From Saprospiraceae bacterium (lineage in GTDB: Bacteria; Bacteroidota; Bacteroidia; Chitinophagales; Saprospiraceae): 6,862 bases of DNA. The notes under the pieces were generated by a model that was not told the DNA's origin, searched no databases, and was given only the letters and a program-made list of their open reading frames with translations. The position numbers were made by a program, and so were the translations under genes. The DNA is taken from assembly GCA_020436955.1 (NCBI GenBank), contig JAGQWW010000129.1:1-6862 (forward strand). The letters run 5' to 3'. Shown one piece after another: positions 6,561 through 6,862 of the stretch (positions are counted from its first letter, which is position 1; every line of letters starts with the position of its first letter).

Positions 6561-6695
6561 GTGTTTTTAATGATCTGTGCCAGTTAATGGCTCATTTGAT
6601 AATCTTAATTTTTAGGAAAACCTTCGCATAAAAATTGCATTTAGCTAACAACTATTGAAAATCAAAGGCTTAGTCTAAGAAAGATGAAAGACTCG

Positions 6696-6719
6696 GGATA
6701 GGCGGAATTTCGACTATCC
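6696..6719. repeat. 24-bp imperfect inverted repeat just before the right-edge start codon
   Basis: GGATAG (6696-6701) pairs with CTATCC (6714-6719). The interior is also largely symmetric (6703-6712, CGGAATTTCG), so 10 of 12 symmetric pairs match, and one of the two exceptions (6705/6710) would be a G-U pair in RNA. It ends 11 bases before the ATG at 6731. It could be an operator or an RNA hairpin near the start, or just a coincidence inside coding sequence if translation begins further upstream. Confidence 0.35.
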
Positions 6720-6730
6720 GGAACATCCTT

Positions 6731-6862
6731 ATGGGAGACCAAATTTCTGAAATACAGCGGAAGTTTGATACCATGAAGAATGCGCTCGATTCCATGGAAC
6801 AACATTATAAATCCAAAATAAGTGACCTGGAAAGCCATTACAATGATAAAATCCAATGTTTG
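6731..6862 (+). CDS. partial gene: N-terminus of a helical, coiled-coil-like protein of unknown function, cut by the window edge
   Basis: From the ATG at 6731, 44 codons run without a stop to the last base. The peptide (MGDQISEIQRKFDTMKNALD, then more Glu/Lys/Ser-rich helix) has hydrophobic residues spaced as in a coiled coil and no signal peptide. The same frame is open upstream to a TAG at 6671. The codons just before the ATG read GIGGISTIRNIL, which continues smoothly into MGDQISEI and looks like real protein, but this extension has no ATG, GTG or TTG. An ATG at 6684 in a different frame reads Met-Lys-Asp-Ser-Gly and stops at 6699-6701. One extra G in the GGG run at 6695-6697 would join it to the main frame. 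The true start is therefore unsettled. Divergent from upp. Function not recognisable from this fragment. Confidence 0.6.
   Translation, partial: MGDQISEIQRKFDTMKNALDSMEQHYKSKISDLESHYNDKIQCL

Larger units (their letters stand above)
6534..6730. other. divergent intergenic region between upp and the right-edge gene
   Basis: These 197 bases are AT-rich in the first two thirds and contain the upp -7 element on the minus strand. I found no exact TAnnTTTG on the plus strand for the right-edge gene. The last third (6674-6730) may be coding and includes an inverted repeat at 6696-6719. I see no RNA gene in it. Confidence 0.5.

Noticed and set aside
6662..6856. 64-residue minus-strand open frame at the right edge with hydrophobic content
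   Set aside because: The plus-strand frame here gives a coherent coiled-coil sequence open to the edge. The antisense frame is rich in Phe/Leu because it mirrors Lys/Glu codons.

Overview
The window looks like a piece of a Bacteroidota chromosome, probably of the Saprospiria/Cytophagia type. This is inferred from the moderately AT-rich DNA, the near absence of Shine-Dalgarno sites before the starts, a TAnnTTTG -7 promoter element upstream of the minus-strand gene, and a mutL / rhomboid arrangement with a small membrane-protein gene just before it. I see no mobile element, tRNA, rRNA, CRISPR array or prophage gene. It reads as ordinary core chromosome, not an accessory island.

Layout. Positions 8-4981 hold five plus-strand genes that could form one or two transcripts: a SRAP/YedK-type abasic-site DNA-protein crosslink protein, a 105-residue single-pass membrane protein of unknown role, the mismatch-repair ATPase MutL, a rhomboid intramembrane serine protease and an M29-family metallo-aminopeptidase. 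The gaps shrink towards the end (31 bp between mutL and rhomboid, 6 bp between rhomboid and aminopeptidase), so the last three are probably co-transcribed. A 96-bp gap containing a 24-bp imperfect palindrome precedes a GTG-started gene (5078-5809). Its product has no name I recognise, but it resembles a DEDD-type 3'-5' exonuclease fold with a damaged first motif. A strong hairpin with A- and T-tracts on its two sides (5825-5862) terminates this gene and also the convergent minus-strand upp gene (uracil phosphoribosyltransferase, 5883-6533). From about 6674 a new plus-strand frame encoding a helical, coiled-coil-like protein runs off the right edge. Its start is ambiguous and may be affected by a one-base frameshift.

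How the genes fit together. SRAP (abasic-site protection), MutL (mismatch repair) and the exonuclease-like protein suggest a loose genome-maintenance theme. The rhomboid and the aminopeptidase are proteolysis genes, and upp belongs to pyrimidine salvage. I found no convincing new multi-gene system. The points most worth a second look are: a clamp-binding-like pentapeptide at the very C-terminus of the SRAP protein; a MutL C-terminal domain that has lost most metal-binding endonuclease residues but keeps a clamp-type motif; the divergent exonuclease-like protein; the palindrome before it; and the disputed start with overlapping hairpin at the right edge.
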